DNA of 64,000 nucleotides from Rossellomorea aquimaris (GCF_003315075.1 NZ_QNRJ01000016.1:1-64000), one strand, 5' to 3'; counted from the first letter of the stretch, positions 1 through 8,434 are shown. Notes: generated from the letters alone by a model not told the origin. A program made the numbers and translations.

Positions 1-4
1 GAAA

Positions 5-128
5 GTTGATTGGAGCGGAAGGATGCTCGACTCCTGCGGGAATAGCTGGACAGGTGAGACCCCGGAGGCTTGCCGAGGAGGCTCACCGCCAGCCCGCGGA
101 AAGCGAGCATCCTGGAGCGGAAATCAAC
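5..128. repeat. GC-rich palindromic intergenic element, copy 1
   Basis: Bounded by the inverted pair GTTGATT/AATCAAC, with a second inner inverted pair GGATGCTCG/CGAGCATCC. The core carries the blocks ACTCCTGCGGG, GAGACCCCG, GAGGAGGCTC and CCCGCGGAAAGC, which recur in the copies near 17241, 17531 and 63465. No coding potential is evident. This looks like a REP-like dispersed Bacillaceae element, and it may continue past the left edge of the window. Confidence 0.75.
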
Positions 129-190
129 CTATTACTTTCTCTTCTACAAAAGCAACAAGCTATACGAAAAGAGCCTTAACATAAGAAAAG

Positions 191-250
191 AGACGCTCCA
201 TACAGGGGTAGATCTACCACTTGTATGGATGTCCCTAGTCTCCTTTTAGA
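191..250. terminator. Bidirectional hairpin terminator
   Basis: Nested stem GAGAC/GTCTC enclosing CCATACA/TGTATGG. Read on the minus strand it ends in GTCTCTTTTCTT, so it would terminate transcription leaving the small gene at 257-430. The plus-strand end (GTCTCCTTTTAG) is weaker. Confidence 0.6.
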
Positions 251-256
251 ATACAC

Positions 257-430
257 TCAGTCGTATATTCTCTTTTTCCTTAACCATTCATATTGAAAAG
301 CCTGATCAAGGTTTTTCGTTGCTTCTTCCAAGCCTGCTTGGATGGCTCCTCCTTCTTCTCCTGAAACGGAAGAAATAGAGCTTTGCAATGCCTGATAGAT
401 TTTGTGGTAATCGATGAAAGAATGGTCCAT
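257..430 (-). CDS. Small hypothetical protein, 57 aa
   Basis: The ORF begins MDHSFIDYHK and ends WLRKKRIYD. It has a good ribosome binding site: AGAGGAG lies 8 bases before the ATG. A terminator follows directly downstream (191-250), so the gene has a complete transcription unit. The protein is soluble, has no signal or membrane segment, and appears mostly helical (KIYQALQSS, GLEEATKNLDQAF). I do not recognise a family. Codon use and the SD support a real gene rather than chance. No function is assigned. Confidence 0.6.
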   Translation of the reverse strand: MDHSFIDYHKIYQALQSSISSVSGEEGGAIQAGLEEATKNLDQAFQYEWLRKKRIYD

Positions 431-526
431 CCTCTTTCACTCCTCTAAAAATGATAGAACTATTATACGCAGGAAGTGAAAGGGATATTCTGAACTTCTA
501 TTCTTTTTATTGTGAACTTGAAATGA

Positions 527-1666
527 TTACCCTTTTCTCGGCGGACGCGGGCCAAAGTATTGATAGAAATCTGTTCGAATAAATCCGTTAAACAATTTAC
601 GTTTTTTCGTAGCTTGTTTACCGTAGACTTGTTCAAAGTTTTCATGGGAAGTCATCATGTAAACAGACCAAGTATCCAGCTTCTCGAAAGCTTTCCCCAT
701 TTCCTGGTACATTCTCTCCACATCTTTTCTTTCTCCTAAACGTTCACCATAAGGAGGATTTCCGACGATGATGCCGTATTCCAATTCCGAAGTGAAGTCT
801 CTTACTTGCATTTGTTTAAATTTCACCAAGTCTCCAAGTCCCGCTTCCATTGCATTCTCTTTGGAAACTTCAATCATTCGGTGATCGATGTCCGTACCCA
901 GTATTTCAAGAGGCTGGTCGTAGTTAGCCAAATCCTCTGCTTCCATACGTGTTTTCTCCCAGACCTCAGTAGGCATGAGTGGCCAGTTCTCTGACAAAAA
1001 CTCACGATTGAATCCTGGAGCAATATTTTGCCCGATTAAGGCCGCTTCAATCGGAATGGTTCCAGACCCGCAAAATGGATCTACAAAAGGTCGGTCAGGG
1101 TTCCATGTCGTTAATTGGATCAGGGCCGCTGCCAGGGTTTCCTTTAAAGGGGCCTCACCTTGTCCGATTCGATATCCCCTCTTATGAAGACCTTGTCCAC
1201 TGGTATCCAGGGTGATGCTTGCTACATCTTTATGGATCGCCACCTCGATTTTAAACAAAGGACCCGTTTCGTCAAGCCACGATGTACGTTTGTATGCTGT
1301 ACGTAAACGTTCAACGATTGCTTTTTTTACAATCGCCTGGCAATCAGGTACACTGTATAGCTTTGATTTGACGGATTTCCCCTGAACGGGAAATTCTGCG
1401 TCTACTGGAAGGAAGTTTTCCCAAGGCAGCTTCTTTGTATTTTCAAAAAGTTCATCAAAGGAGTACGCTTTAAAGTCTCCAACGAGTATCTTAATCCTGT
1501 CAGCGGTTCTCAGCCACATATTGGCTCGGGCAATAGCCGTTTCATCCCCTTTGAAGATGACTTTTCCGTTATCCACCCGACATTCGTATCCCAATTCTTT
1601 CACTTCTTTTGCAACAATTGATTCTAAGCCCATCGCTGCCGTTGCAATTAATGTATATGTACTCAT
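527..1666 (-). CDS. ypsC: 23S rRNA (guanine-N2)-methyltransferase-type protein YpsC (RlmL N-terminal-like)
   Basis: This is a 379-aa protein, close to the roughly 385 aa of B. subtilis YpsC. A THUMP RNA-binding domain occupies about residues 50-155, followed by a Rossmann methylase domain with the SAM-side segment DPFCGSGT (near 195) and the catalytic NPPYGER motif (near 300). The family is related to E. coli RlmL, which makes m2G2445 in 23S rRNA; that target is inferred here. The start chosen is MSTYTLIATA, preceded by GGGGTGAC. An in-frame upstream extension lacks an SD and would run into the rnpB terminator. It lies directly downstream of rnpB, as in B. subtilis. Confidence 0.9.
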   Translation of the reverse strand: MSTYTLIATAAMGLESIVAKEVKELGYECRVDNGKVIFKGDETAIARANMWLRTADRIKILVGDFKAYSFDELFENTKKLPWENFLPVDAEFPVQGKSVKSKLYSVPDCQAIVKKAIVERLRTAYKRTSWLDETGPLFKIEVAIHKDVASITLDTSGQGLHKRGYRIGQGEAPLKETLAAALIQLTTWNPDRPFVDPFCGSGTIPIEAALIGQNIAPGFNREFLSENWPLMPTEVWEKTRMEAEDLANYDQPLEILGTDIDHRMIEVSKENAMEAGLGDLVKFKQMQVRDFTSELEYGIIVGNPPYGERLGERKDVERMYQEMGKAFEKLDTWSVYMMTSHENFEQVYGKQATKKRKLFNGFIRTDFYQYFGPRPPRKG

Positions 1667-1724
1667 AATTGTCACCCCGTCATTAAGTATCTTTATATCA
1701 ATAGTATAGTCTTGTTTCCTTAAA

Positions 1725-1775
1725 TATAAAAAGGACTGATACAAAAGAGCAGTGTATTACCTGCATGTATCAGTC
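1725..1775 (-). terminator. rnpB terminator
   Basis: Minus-strand stem GACTGATACA/TGTATCAGTC followed by CTTTTTATATT. It lies just past the 3' end of the RNase P RNA and ends its transcript ahead of ypsC. Confidence 0.8.
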
Positions 1776-1804
1776 ACTTGCATTATTTAATCCTTATTGC
1801 TCTT

Positions 1805-2214
1805 ATCCCGTAATAATGTTCTGTAAGCCATGTTTTGTTCCGTTGTACTACAAACGACTCTTCGTCTCGTACTCGGGTGGTAATCATCTATCTACAAAGG
1901 AAGCTCCTTTGTCCCTCTCTTCGTTCGTTTCCTCTGAGAGGATTCCCCTACCTAATTTGGGTTTCTCGCTCGTGGGGTTTACCTCGTTCCACTCCTGCCA
2001 TTTCTAACAGGACTTCGTCACTGTGGCACTTTCAAGGTAGTCACACCATATCCAAAGGACTTAGGTGTTTTCCCTGCCGTCAACTCAAAACTTGAGCTGC
2101 CCTAGCTTATGAATTGGCTAGGCACGATCACTACGTGCATCTCAGCACCGTGCGAGCATGGACTTTCCTCTACAACTTAACGTTGCAGCGATTACCCGAA
2201 CACCATTAAGGATC
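1805..2214 (-). ncRNA. rnpB: RNase P RNA, class B (Bacillus type)
   Basis: This is the catalytic RNA of RNase P, which trims tRNA 5' leaders. Conserved blocks seen on the minus strand include GTTCGGGTAATCGCTGC, GAGGAAAGTCCATGCTCGCAC, GAAAGTGCCACAGTGACGAA and, near the 3' end, ACAAAACATGGCTTACAG. The P1 helix closes the molecule: AATGGTGTTC at the 5' end pairs with GAACATTATT at the 3' end, extended by ATCC/GGGAT, which sets the approximate ends given here. The position between gpsB and ypsC matches B. subtilis. Length is about 410 nt, against 401 in B. subtilis. Confidence 0.96.
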
Positions 2215-2225
2215 AGCAATAACTA

Positions 2226-2254
2226 ATTATACTGTAGTTCTTCCAAGTATTCAA
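2226..2254 (-). promoter_or_regulatory. Sigma-A promoter of rnpB
   Basis: On the minus strand TTGAAT (2249-2254) and TATAAT (2226-2231) are separated by exactly 17 bases. The expected start lies near 2218, just before the RNase P RNA 5' end. Confidence 0.75.
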
Positions 2255-2263
2255 CTGGAAATA

Positions 2264-2572
2264 TCAGTCATACAATTTGTTTCCAAATACATGTTTCTCT
2301 AAATTAGACAAGCGCTTAAGAATATCGAAATTCGTTGTGCCTGTCTGTTGAGCCGGAGCAGCGGAGCGTTGTTTACTTGCTCCCTCAACTTGTTTCTTCA
2401 ATCGCAGGTTTTCTTGCTGCAGATCTTCTATTTCTTGATGGAAGGTTTCATAATCTTTTATAATCAGATCTAAAAATTTATCTACGTCTTCTGGTTTATA
2501 TCCCCGCATGCCACTTTTGAATTCTTTTTCCAGGATATCCTTGGCGGTTAATTTCACTTTATCTGAGATCAT
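2264..2572 (-). CDS. gpsB: Cell division regulator GpsB
   Basis: A 102-aa cytoplasmic coiled-coil adaptor that shuttles between septum and side wall and links PBP1 (PonA, also in this window) to the divisome. The N-terminal DivIVA-like domain is plain: [18 protein letters not shown], then the membrane-binding loop and [14 protein letters not shown] coiled coil follows ([20 protein letters not shown]), then a Gln/Ala-rich linker and the C-terminal trimerisation segment [15 protein letters not shown]. The start MISDK has SD AGAGGTGA; an upstream in-frame start lacks one. It is followed by rnpB, as in B. subtilis. Confidence 0.95.
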   Translation of the reverse strand: MISDKVKLTAKDILEKEFKSGMRGYKPEDVDKFLDLIIKDYETFHQEIEDLQQENLRLKKQVEGASKQRSAAPAQQTGTTNFDILKRLSNLEKHVFGNKLYD

Positions 2573-2687
2573 TATATTCACCTCTATATTTATGACTATC
2601 ATTTTTTCAAATAACCATCAGTTTGTCAATTATAATTGTTTTCGGGGCTATACAATTCCCGAAGTGTTAATGAGTAATAAACATCCT

Positions 2688-3245
2688 CTACTCATTCTTC
2701 CACTGCTCTTCTTCTACGACCCATTGCAGATCATGGAAGGTGATCGCCCTTATTTCAAAGGAAGGATCAGTTTCTTTCTTCTTCTTCGCTTCTTGATAGA
2801 AGTACCTGGGTGAGCCTTCTTTTTCTTCATCGTACAGTATCACTAATGCTTGGCTTTTTTGCAAGAATAACTGATTTTTGTTTCGGAATTGCTGTGGACT
2901 CTTGTAAGGTTCTTTTGAGATTGACTCGACAAAATCAGCTTGAGAAAGAATGAGTTCATAGTACTCTTTATTGGGGTCGTTCCAATTTTCTTCCTGAGAG
3001 AGAAAAGGAGTCAATATAGCCAGTTTAAGATCAGGGTAATCTTCCTGAAGCTCAAACACCACTTCTGCCCCCCAAAGCTCAACCCCAATTTGCCCACTAA
3101 TGAGTACCCATTCTAATTCTTCATCCAAAAGGGATACTAATTCTTTCTTTAGAGCCTGCTTTATGTAGTGAATTGCTTTGTCATCTTGCTTAAAAACTCC
3201 CAGTTCAAAGGATTTATATCCGGTTATGCACGCAACATTACTCAA
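2688..3245 (-). CDS. ypsA: YpsA, SLOG-superfamily protein (DUF1273)
   Basis: A 185-aa protein matching B. subtilis YpsA (about 180 aa) along its length. Visible family segments are ITGYKSFELGVFKQDD near the N terminus, the glycine-rich SGQIGVELWGAE (about 60-70) and PDLKLAILTPF. The SLOG fold binds nucleotide-type ligands; in B. subtilis overexpression of YpsA inhibits division. A TTG start is used: GAAGGAG stands 8 bases before TTG-AGT at 3245, whereas the earlier TTG (3251) is only 2 bases from the SD. It is the gene upstream of gpsB. Confidence 0.88.
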   Translation of the reverse strand: MSNVACITGYKSFELGVFKQDDKAIHYIKQALKKELVSLLDEELEWVLISGQIGVELWGAEVVFELQEDYPDLKLAILTPFLSQEENWNDPNKEYYELILSQADFVESISKEPYKSPQQFRNKNQLFLQKSQALVILYDEEKEGSPRYFYQEAKKKKETDPSFEIRAITFHDLQWVVEEEQWKNE

Positions 3246-3323
3246 ATGCAAAACTCCTTCATTAAACTTTCAGGACAGACAAGTTCTCTTTAAAGCTTAG
3301 TGTGCCCCAATCCTTTACACTCT

Positions 3324-3355
3324 ATTGTAACATATTTTACGAATTACGAGGTCAA
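3324..3355 (-). promoter_or_regulatory. Candidate promoter of ypsA
   Basis: Minus strand: TACAAT (3324-3329) preceded by TG one base upstream (extended -10). TTGACC lies at 3350-3355, but the spacing of 20 bases is long, so the extended -10 probably carries the activity. Confidence 0.45.
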
Positions 3356-3425
3356 TATCCCAATATATCAGATAATATTTACCATCATAAAGAAGAGATG
3401 ACCCTAATAGGCATTAGTCACTTTA

Positions 3426-3452
3426 GCAGAGCGACACAGTGTATCACTCTGC
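3426..3452. other. Hairpin downstream of cotD
   Basis: GCAGAGCGA and TCACTCTGC form a near-perfect 9-base stem with a 9-base loop. Neither strand shows a good U-run, so it is a possible but weak terminator or mRNA 3' stabiliser for cotD. Confidence 0.45.
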
Positions 3453-3503
3453 AAATAAAACTAACCTCTTAGAGGCATCTCTCTGAAGTCTTCACTCAGA
3501 ATA

Positions 3504-3836
3504 TTATCGTCCCATACCATACGGTCCGAATGGTGGTCTTGGACGCGGTCCGAATCCCGGGCCGAATCCCGGTCCTCCTGGTCCTTGAGGTCCACCTGGT
3601 CCACCTGGTCCACCTGGTCCACCGCCACAGTTGAAATGTTGGTGTGAAACACTGTCTACTTGTGATTGTGTTTGTGGGAAATAATGTTTATGTTGATACA
3701 TAACATTATTTACATTTGTCGTGTGAGTAGGGTGAATGTGTGGCACCTCATAGGTGTTGCATGACTGATTCACACAACATTTTGTCGGGTGCATGACTGC
3801 AGGAAGTACTTGATTGGGTCTTGGTCTTTTATACAT
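3504..3836 (-). CDS. cotD: Spore coat protein CotD family
   Basis: A 110-aa inner-coat protein. The N-terminal half has the CotD signature: MYKRPRPNQVLPAVMHPTK, paired Cys (KCCVNQSC), and His/Thr-rich HIHPTHTTNVNNVMYQHKHYFPQTQS. The C-terminal part is a collagen-like run of Gly-Gly-Pro/Gly-Pro triplets, then FGPGFGPRPRPPFGPYG. The SD AGGAGAG lies before ATG. A sigma-K-like promoter lies upstream (3875-3902), as expected for mother-cell coat synthesis. The glycine-proline tail is longer and more collagen-like than I recall for B. subtilis CotD. Confidence 0.85.
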   Translation of the reverse strand: MYKRPRPNQVLPAVMHPTKCCVNQSCNTYEVPHIHPTHTTNVNNVMYQHKHYFPQTQSQVDSVSHQHFNCGGGPGGPGGPGGPQGPGGPGFGPGFGPRPRPPFGPYGMGR

Positions 3837-3874
3837 AGAAACGCTCTCCTTTCATCTCTTAGTTGTTACACTAA

Positions 3875-3902
3875 TAGCCTATGAAACGAAGAGGGTACAT
3901 GT
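3875..3902 (-). promoter_or_regulatory. Sigma-K-like promoter of cotD
   Basis: Minus strand: -10 CATAGGCTA (consensus CATAnnnTA) at 3875-3883 and -35 ACA at 3900-3902, 16 bases apart. The start would fall about 30 bases before the cotD ATG. Confidence 0.65.
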
Positions 3903-3943
3903 ACTAATGCAAATACCTATTTTTAGGAAAACATTTTGCAGGC

Positions 3944-4045
3944 TTACATAAAGCTATATAAACTTTCCGGATAATTGGTAAAAACAAAAGCCGTTAAACC
4001 AATGACGACAAAGAACAAAATTAAGATCGCTCGGTTCATTTTCAT
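3944..4045 (-). CDS. Putative small membrane protein, 33 aa
   Basis: ORF starting MKMNRAILILFFVVIGLTAF and ending YPESLYSFM. One hydrophobic segment of about 19 residues follows a positively charged N terminus, so a single-pass or anchored membrane micro-protein is likely. ATG triplets also occur 3 bases upstream (4048). The ribosome binding site is poor (only GATGGGATG), which limits confidence. It lies alone between mrfB and cotD in an otherwise AT-rich gap (3903-4171) where I see nothing else. Family not recognised. Confidence 0.45.
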   Translation of the reverse strand: MKMNRAILILFFVVIGLTAFVFTNYPESLYSFM

Positions 4046-4171
4046 CATCCCATCTAAATATTAAATATTTTCAACACAATTAACTATTTTACATCTACTT
4101 TTGAAAATTCTCAATATAAAAATAAGGAGTTTGAACCACTTTTTTAGTATAATTTATAAAAATTTGTATAT

Positions 4172-5455
4172 CTAGGATGGATGGTCTGTATTCTTATTCA
4201 ATTTTCTTGTTAACCGGTTCTTTCGATGATGAAGTTTCCCTGTAAAGACCTCGTGCTTCTGACTGTTTGCTTCCTTTGTTTCAATCAGCAGTGATTCAAG
4301 TTGCTCACATCTTTCTAATGCTAACTGGAAATTCTTCGTTTTGTGCTCATACAATTTAGCCAGTTCCAACAATACGACTTTTCTAATGGACATAGGGGCT
4401 GCTTTCCACACTCGTTCCCATAACTCTATCGCCTTCCACTCTTCTTTGTCTTTCTTGTATTGAAGAGCGAGGAGGTGCATCGCCTCATAGTTTGTCCTGT
4501 CATCCTCCCTGATTATCTCTTGATAACGTTCTTTTGCAATCTCTCTGTTACCCGTGTATTCAAGCCATCTCCCGACCTCGAACCGCTCTTGGTCAGAGGA
4601 TTTCTTATGGACATTCAACAGTTGAAACGTTAAATGCGTATAGAGAGTGATCAATGACAATATATCCAGCTCATTATGGGTAATAACCTTGAATATACCC
4701 TCCGGATCCTTACGCTCGATATAGTCAAAATAAATCATAGGGGCTAAATATCCCGGAACATCGTCTACTCTATTAAATCCAAGTATCTTTCGCTCTACGT
4801 TTACTAATTTTACCGACTCTAACTTGTGCTTGAAGAGTCTTCTGGATCCGTGATAAAGGTCAAAATGTCCAAATGCGGGCAATTTGGGAACATGATCTTT
4901 AATGAGTGTATGCCTTGTCTTTACCTGAGGCCAATCAAACGCTTTTCCGTTATATGTCACGAGTGTGTTATAATCCACATGGCTTAAAAAGCTGTGATAG
5001 AGAGGTATTTCACTTCCCGGTTGTGGCAAAAAATGCTGGGTCACTATCACCTCTGTTTCTGTCACCCTCCCATGCCCTAATAAAAAGATTGTATTTCCGA
5101 CCCCCCCACCTAAACCGGTCGTTTCCGTATCAAAGAAAAACATTTGTTCATGAGTAAGCCCTTTAGAAGACAAGGGATGAACACCTGCAAAGTCTTGCCA
5201 AGCATCCACCGCCCTAATAAAATCTTTAAACGTGTAGTCCCCATGCTGATGATCGATTGGATATCGCTTCTCTCTCACCAGACAAAAATCACCGTCAATA
5301 TCGTACATAGTGGCACCATTTTGTTTCCATAAATCAAGAAATGGCAAGTCTGCCGCTTCCTGCTCTATAATGGGAGGCTGACTTTTCTTCTCTTCAGCGT
5401 CCTCTTCTCTAATAAGATGTTTCTTCATTCTGGATAATTTATTTTTAAGTGACAT
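4172..5455 (-). CDS. mrfB: Exonuclease MrfB (YprB), mitomycin repair
   Basis: A 427-aa protein. MrfB is a DEDD-type 3'-5' exonuclease acting with the helicase MrfA in UvrA-independent repair of mitomycin C lesions in B. subtilis. Catalytic acidic residues are visible: FFDTETTG (about 107-114), the YNGKAFDWPQV segment (169-178) and HNELD (260-264). The C-terminal part (about 285-400) is helical and TPR-like, with a cluster of RYQEIIREDDRTNYEAMHLL type repeats. SD GAAGGAGGG lies 8 bases before ATG. It is 18 bases downstream of mrfA, so they form one operon. Confidence 0.9.
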   Translation of the reverse strand: MSLKNKLSRMKKHLIREEDAEEKKSQPPIIEQEAADLPFLDLWKQNGATMYDIDGDFCLVREKRYPIDHQHGDYTFKDFIRAVDAWQDFAGVHPLSSKGLTHEQMFFFDTETTGLGGGVGNTIFLLGHGRVTETEVIVTQHFLPQPGSEIPLYHSFLSHVDYNTLVTYNGKAFDWPQVKTRHTLIKDHVPKLPAFGHFDLYHGSRRLFKHKLESVKLVNVERKILGFNRVDDVPGYLAPMIYFDYIERKDPEGIFKVITHNELDILSLITLYTHLTFQLLNVHKKSSDQERFEVGRWLEYTGNREIAKERYQEIIREDDRTNYEAMHLLALQYKKDKEEWKAIELWERVWKAAPMSIRKVVLLELAKLYEHKTKNFQLALERCEQLESLLIETKEANSQKHEVFTGKLHHRKNRLTRKLNKNTDHPS

Positions 5456-5473
5456 TTTGATTCCCTCCTTCTA

Positions 5474-7738
5474 TTATTGAAGGAAAAGATGAAGAAGATT
5501 TAATGTATCCACTTTGGCTGTGTCCAGTGAATGATCCGTTCCAATACATGATGGACAACCAGCTTTACACGGACATCTCTCAATCATAGCAGATGTCTCA
5601 AGGAGTATTTTCTCCATCTGTTCATACACCTTTTCACTTAACCCGATTCCCCCAGGGTACCGATCGTAGATAAAGACGGTAGGCTGTTCATTATGTGCAG
5701 CTTTTATTTGGGGCACGACGAAAATATCACTGGGGTCACACATCACAAATAAAGGAATAATCGATTTCAAGCTCTGTGCCGCCCCAATGAGACCTTCTTC
5801 CAAACGCTCCTGACTAAATGAAGCAGCGTCTTTTAAAGAAATCCAGCTTGAGCTCGTATGAAGTTCTTCTTCAGGAAGATGGATGGGTCCTGATCCAATA
5901 TTTTCGTGGGTATCAAATTTAATTTTCTTAAAAATCGTTGCCATTGCTTGAACAGTTACGTCCCCATAAGCTACGTCATACCTTTCCCCGGTGCGAATCT
6001 TGTCTGTTTCGAGTACTCTTAATTGTACAGCCAGATTGGCATCAGTGAAATAATCCACGTCCACTTCCCGTACATACGCTTTCTTTTCTTCCCAATCCAG
6101 TTCCTCTACTTGAAATTGTACTCCCTGGTGTAAATAAATCGCTTCATCATGCAATAAGGTCATAGCTGAGAAACGATCCATCTCCCCTATAACTTTCACG
6201 GCTGAGATGTCGGTTTGGTCAATAATGATGACATTTTCCTGGGAAGCTGAGCGAAGGCTGATGTTATGTGCAGGAAACACATCATTCATCCAATACCATT
6301 TTTCACCGTTCTTATGAACCACCCGCTCTTCTACTAAAAATTCTAAAATATCATCAATGTCGTGCCTGCCAAATTGTTCCCCTTCCTTAAAGGGAAGCTC
6401 ATAAGCAGCGCACTTGATATGATCAATGAGAATAATCAAATTATCAGGGTTGATTCTCGCCGTTTCAGGCGTTTGCTCAAAGAAGTAATCCGGATGCTCA
6501 ATAATGAACTGATCTAATGGGCTAGAGCTTGCCACCATGATGACCAGAGATTCCCCATGTCTTCTGCCGGCTCTTCCGGCTTGCTGCCAAGCACTTGCGA
6601 TCGTCCCGGGATAGCCGGTCATGATGCACACTTGTAATTGACCGATATCTACCCCTAATTCAAGGGCATTCGTGCTGACAACTCCGTAGATTTCACCAGA
6701 TCGCAAGCCTTTTTCAATCTCCCGGCGTTGAGTTGGCAGATATCCTCCCCTGTACCCTCTGATTGATTTCGTTCCTAATTGACTTTTCACCAATTCTTGT
6801 AAGTAGGTAAGGATAATTTCCACCCTTACCCTGCTTCTGGCGAATATGATCGTTTGCACCTTATTCTTCAATAACTCACCAGCAATCCTCCTGACCTCGA
6901 GGGTCGCACTCCTGCGTATATTCAACGGTTTGTTTACAACAGGGGGATTGTAGAATACGAAATGCTTTTTGGCACTTGGTGCACCGTTATTATCTATCAA
7001 ATTCATTTCATTACCTGTTAAATGCTCTGCCAGCTCTTTCGGGTTTGCAATCGTTGCCGATGTACAGATGAAAATGGGAGAAGCTCCATAAAACTCGCAA
7101 ATCCGTTTCAATCTCCTGACCACATTGCTTACATGGGAACCAAAGACTCCCCTATATATATGAAGTTCATCGATTATTACGTATTTAAGATTCTCAAATA
7201 GAGACACCCACTTTGTATGATGAGGAAGGATGGCTGAGTGGAGCATATCTGGATTCGTTATGACGATATGCCCAGCTTTCCTTACTTTTTGCCGGATATT
7301 GGCGGAGGTATCTCCATCATATGTATAGCTATTAATAGAAGCTTCTGCTTCTGAGATGATTTCGTTCAACTCGCTTTTCTGATCTTGTGCGAGAGCTTTA
7401 GTTGGAAAAATATATAACGCCCGTGCACCCGGGTTGTCCATGATCGATTGTAATACGGGAAGATTATAACAAAGAGTCTTTCCCGAGGCTGTTGGAGTTA
7501 CCGCGGTAAAGCTCTTTCCTTGCATTGCCAGCTGAAAAGCGGAATGTTGATGGGTATAAAGCTTTTCGATGCCTCGTTTTTGCAGTGCATTTTTTATTTT
7601 TTCATTTATCTCCAGTGGCATATCTACCAATTGAGCAGGTTTTTCATCTATGGTATGCCAGTGAACAATCTGTTTATTGAAATCATCGTCTTTTTTAAAA
7701 TGTTCTATCAACTGCTGAAGATTGTTTTTCTTAAACAC
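5474..7738 (-). CDS. mrfA: DEAD/DEAH-box helicase MrfA (YprA)
   Basis: A 754-aa superfamily 2 helicase with a C-terminal metal-binding DUF1998 module, the partner of the MrfB exonuclease in mitomycin repair. Motif I PTASGKT is near 83-89, motif II DELH near 190, GYRGGYLP and the motif VI segment QQAGRAGRRG-like QAGRAGRRHGES in the second RecA domain, and the cysteine cluster CPCKAGCPSC close to the C terminus. A GTG start at 7738 (FKKNNLQQL) is preferred because AGAGGTG lies 6 bases upstream. An in-frame GTG at 7747 overlaps that SD. The length fits the family (about 750 aa). Confidence 0.92.
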   Translation of the reverse strand: MFKKNNLQQLIEHFKKDDDFNKQIVHWHTIDEKPAQLVDMPLEINEKIKNALQKRGIEKLYTHQHSAFQLAMQGKSFTAVTPTASGKTLCYNLPVLQSIMDNPGARALYIFPTKALAQDQKSELNEIISEAEASINSYTYDGDTSANIRQKVRKAGHIVITNPDMLHSAILPHHTKWVSLFENLKYVIIDELHIYRGVFGSHVSNVVRRLKRICEFYGASPIFICTSATIANPKELAEHLTGNEMNLIDNNGAPSAKKHFVFYNPPVVNKPLNIRRSATLEVRRIAGELLKNKVQTIIFARSRVRVEIILTYLQELVKSQLGTKSIRGYRGGYLPTQRREIEKGLRSGEIYGVVSTNALELGVDIGQLQVCIMTGYPGTIASAWQQAGRAGRRHGESLVIMVASSSPLDQFIIEHPDYFFEQTPETARINPDNLIILIDHIKCAAYELPFKEGEQFGRHDIDDILEFLVEERVVHKNGEKWYWMNDVFPAHNISLRSASQENVIIIDQTDISAVKVIGEMDRFSAMTLLHDEAIYLHQGVQFQVEELDWEEKKAYVREVDVDYFTDANLAVQLRVLETDKIRTGERYDVAYGDVTVQAMATIFKKIKFDTHENIGSGPIHLPEEELHTSSSWISLKDAASFSQERLEEGLIGAAQSLKSIIPLFVMCDPSDIFVVPQIKAAHNEQPTVFIYDRYPGGIGLSEKVYEQMEKILLETSAMIERCPCKAGCPSCIGTDHSLDTAKVDTLNLLHLFLQ

Positions 7739-7912
7739 AGGTATCACCTCTTCTATTCATTTTACCGAATCTATGTTCGAAACTAAAGAAAAAAAACCAG
7801 GTTATCTTTTCCGCAATTATCTAATTAGAATGTAAAGGAACTTATATGGGGGAGACTTTGATTCTTTGCCCTTGTTCATGAACCGGTTTATATGGAGGTA
7901 TAGGACAAATGC

Positions 7913-7939
7913 ACATTTTCAGCAAGCGTTCATACACTA
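7913..7939 (+). promoter_or_regulatory. Sigma-K-like promoter of the Hsp20 gene
   Basis: Plus strand: -10 CATACACTA (7931-7939) matches CATAnnnTA, with -35 ACA at 7913-7915, 15 bases apart. The predicted start is about 25 bases before the ATG at 7973. Confidence 0.55.
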
Positions 7940-7972
7940 GTATGAATACTTTTGCGTGAGAGGAGAATACCC

Positions 7973-8416
7973 ATGTCGAACGAGAGAAAAGGTTTTGGTG
8001 ACCTGATGCATTCCATGAACGAGTTTTTTCATGAAAAACCTATGAAAGGAATGCTTCAAAGCATTGATGAATTTTTCACATCTTCTTCTAACCCATTTGG
8101 TTCTTTCCCGGTCGAGTTAACTGAAACAGACAATTATTATATCGTGACTGCACAACTACCTGGTATTAAAAAAGAGCAGATTCATCTTGATGTGTTCCCT
8201 CAGTACATTACGATTTCTGTGACCAATAAAGAAGAGTTCTCCGAGGAAAATGATCAAAATCAAATGATCAGAAGAAAGCAATCCATGAAAAAAAGCAGCA
8301 GGACCATTCCATTTCCAAGGGTGGTTAATGAAAAGAATGTGAAAGCTTCTCATAAAGATGGATTGCTGACTGTCAAGGTAGACAAAGAATCCGGTAAACG
8401 AATCCCTATAGAATAA
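7973..8416 (+). CDS. Hsp20/alpha-crystallin family protein, probably spore-coat associated
   Basis: A 147-aa small heat-shock family protein. The alpha-crystallin domain runs about 45-147: PVELTETDNYYIVTAQLPG, then FPQYITISVTNKE, IPFPRVVNEKNVKA and the closing SHKDGLLTVKVDKE. The C-terminal IPIE resembles the I-x-I anchoring motif. SD GAGAGGAG lies before the ATG, and an in-frame start 21 bases upstream would overlap that SD. The upstream sigma-K-like promoter and the neighbouring coat genes suggest a mother-cell coat protein like B. subtilis CotM, which is also alpha-crystallin related. A general chaperone is the alternative. Confidence 0.85.
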   Translation: MSNERKGFGDLMHSMNEFFHEKPMKGMLQSIDEFFTSSSNPFGSFPVELTETDNYYIVTAQLPGIKKEQIHLDVFPQYITISVTNKEEFSEENDQNQMIRRKQSMKKSSRTIPFPRVVNEKNVKASHKDGLLTVKVDKESGKRIPIE

Positions 8417-8434
8417 GTTTCCTATTACCATTTG

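Noticed and set aside
1765-2095. 80-86 aa plus-strand ORFs between ypsC and gpsB
   Set aside because: They lie antisense to the RNase P RNA.
3461-3652. Minus-strand ORF with VDQVDQVDLKDQ repeats overlapping cotD
   Set aside because: It is the alternative frame of the Gly-Pro codons in cotD and has no SD.
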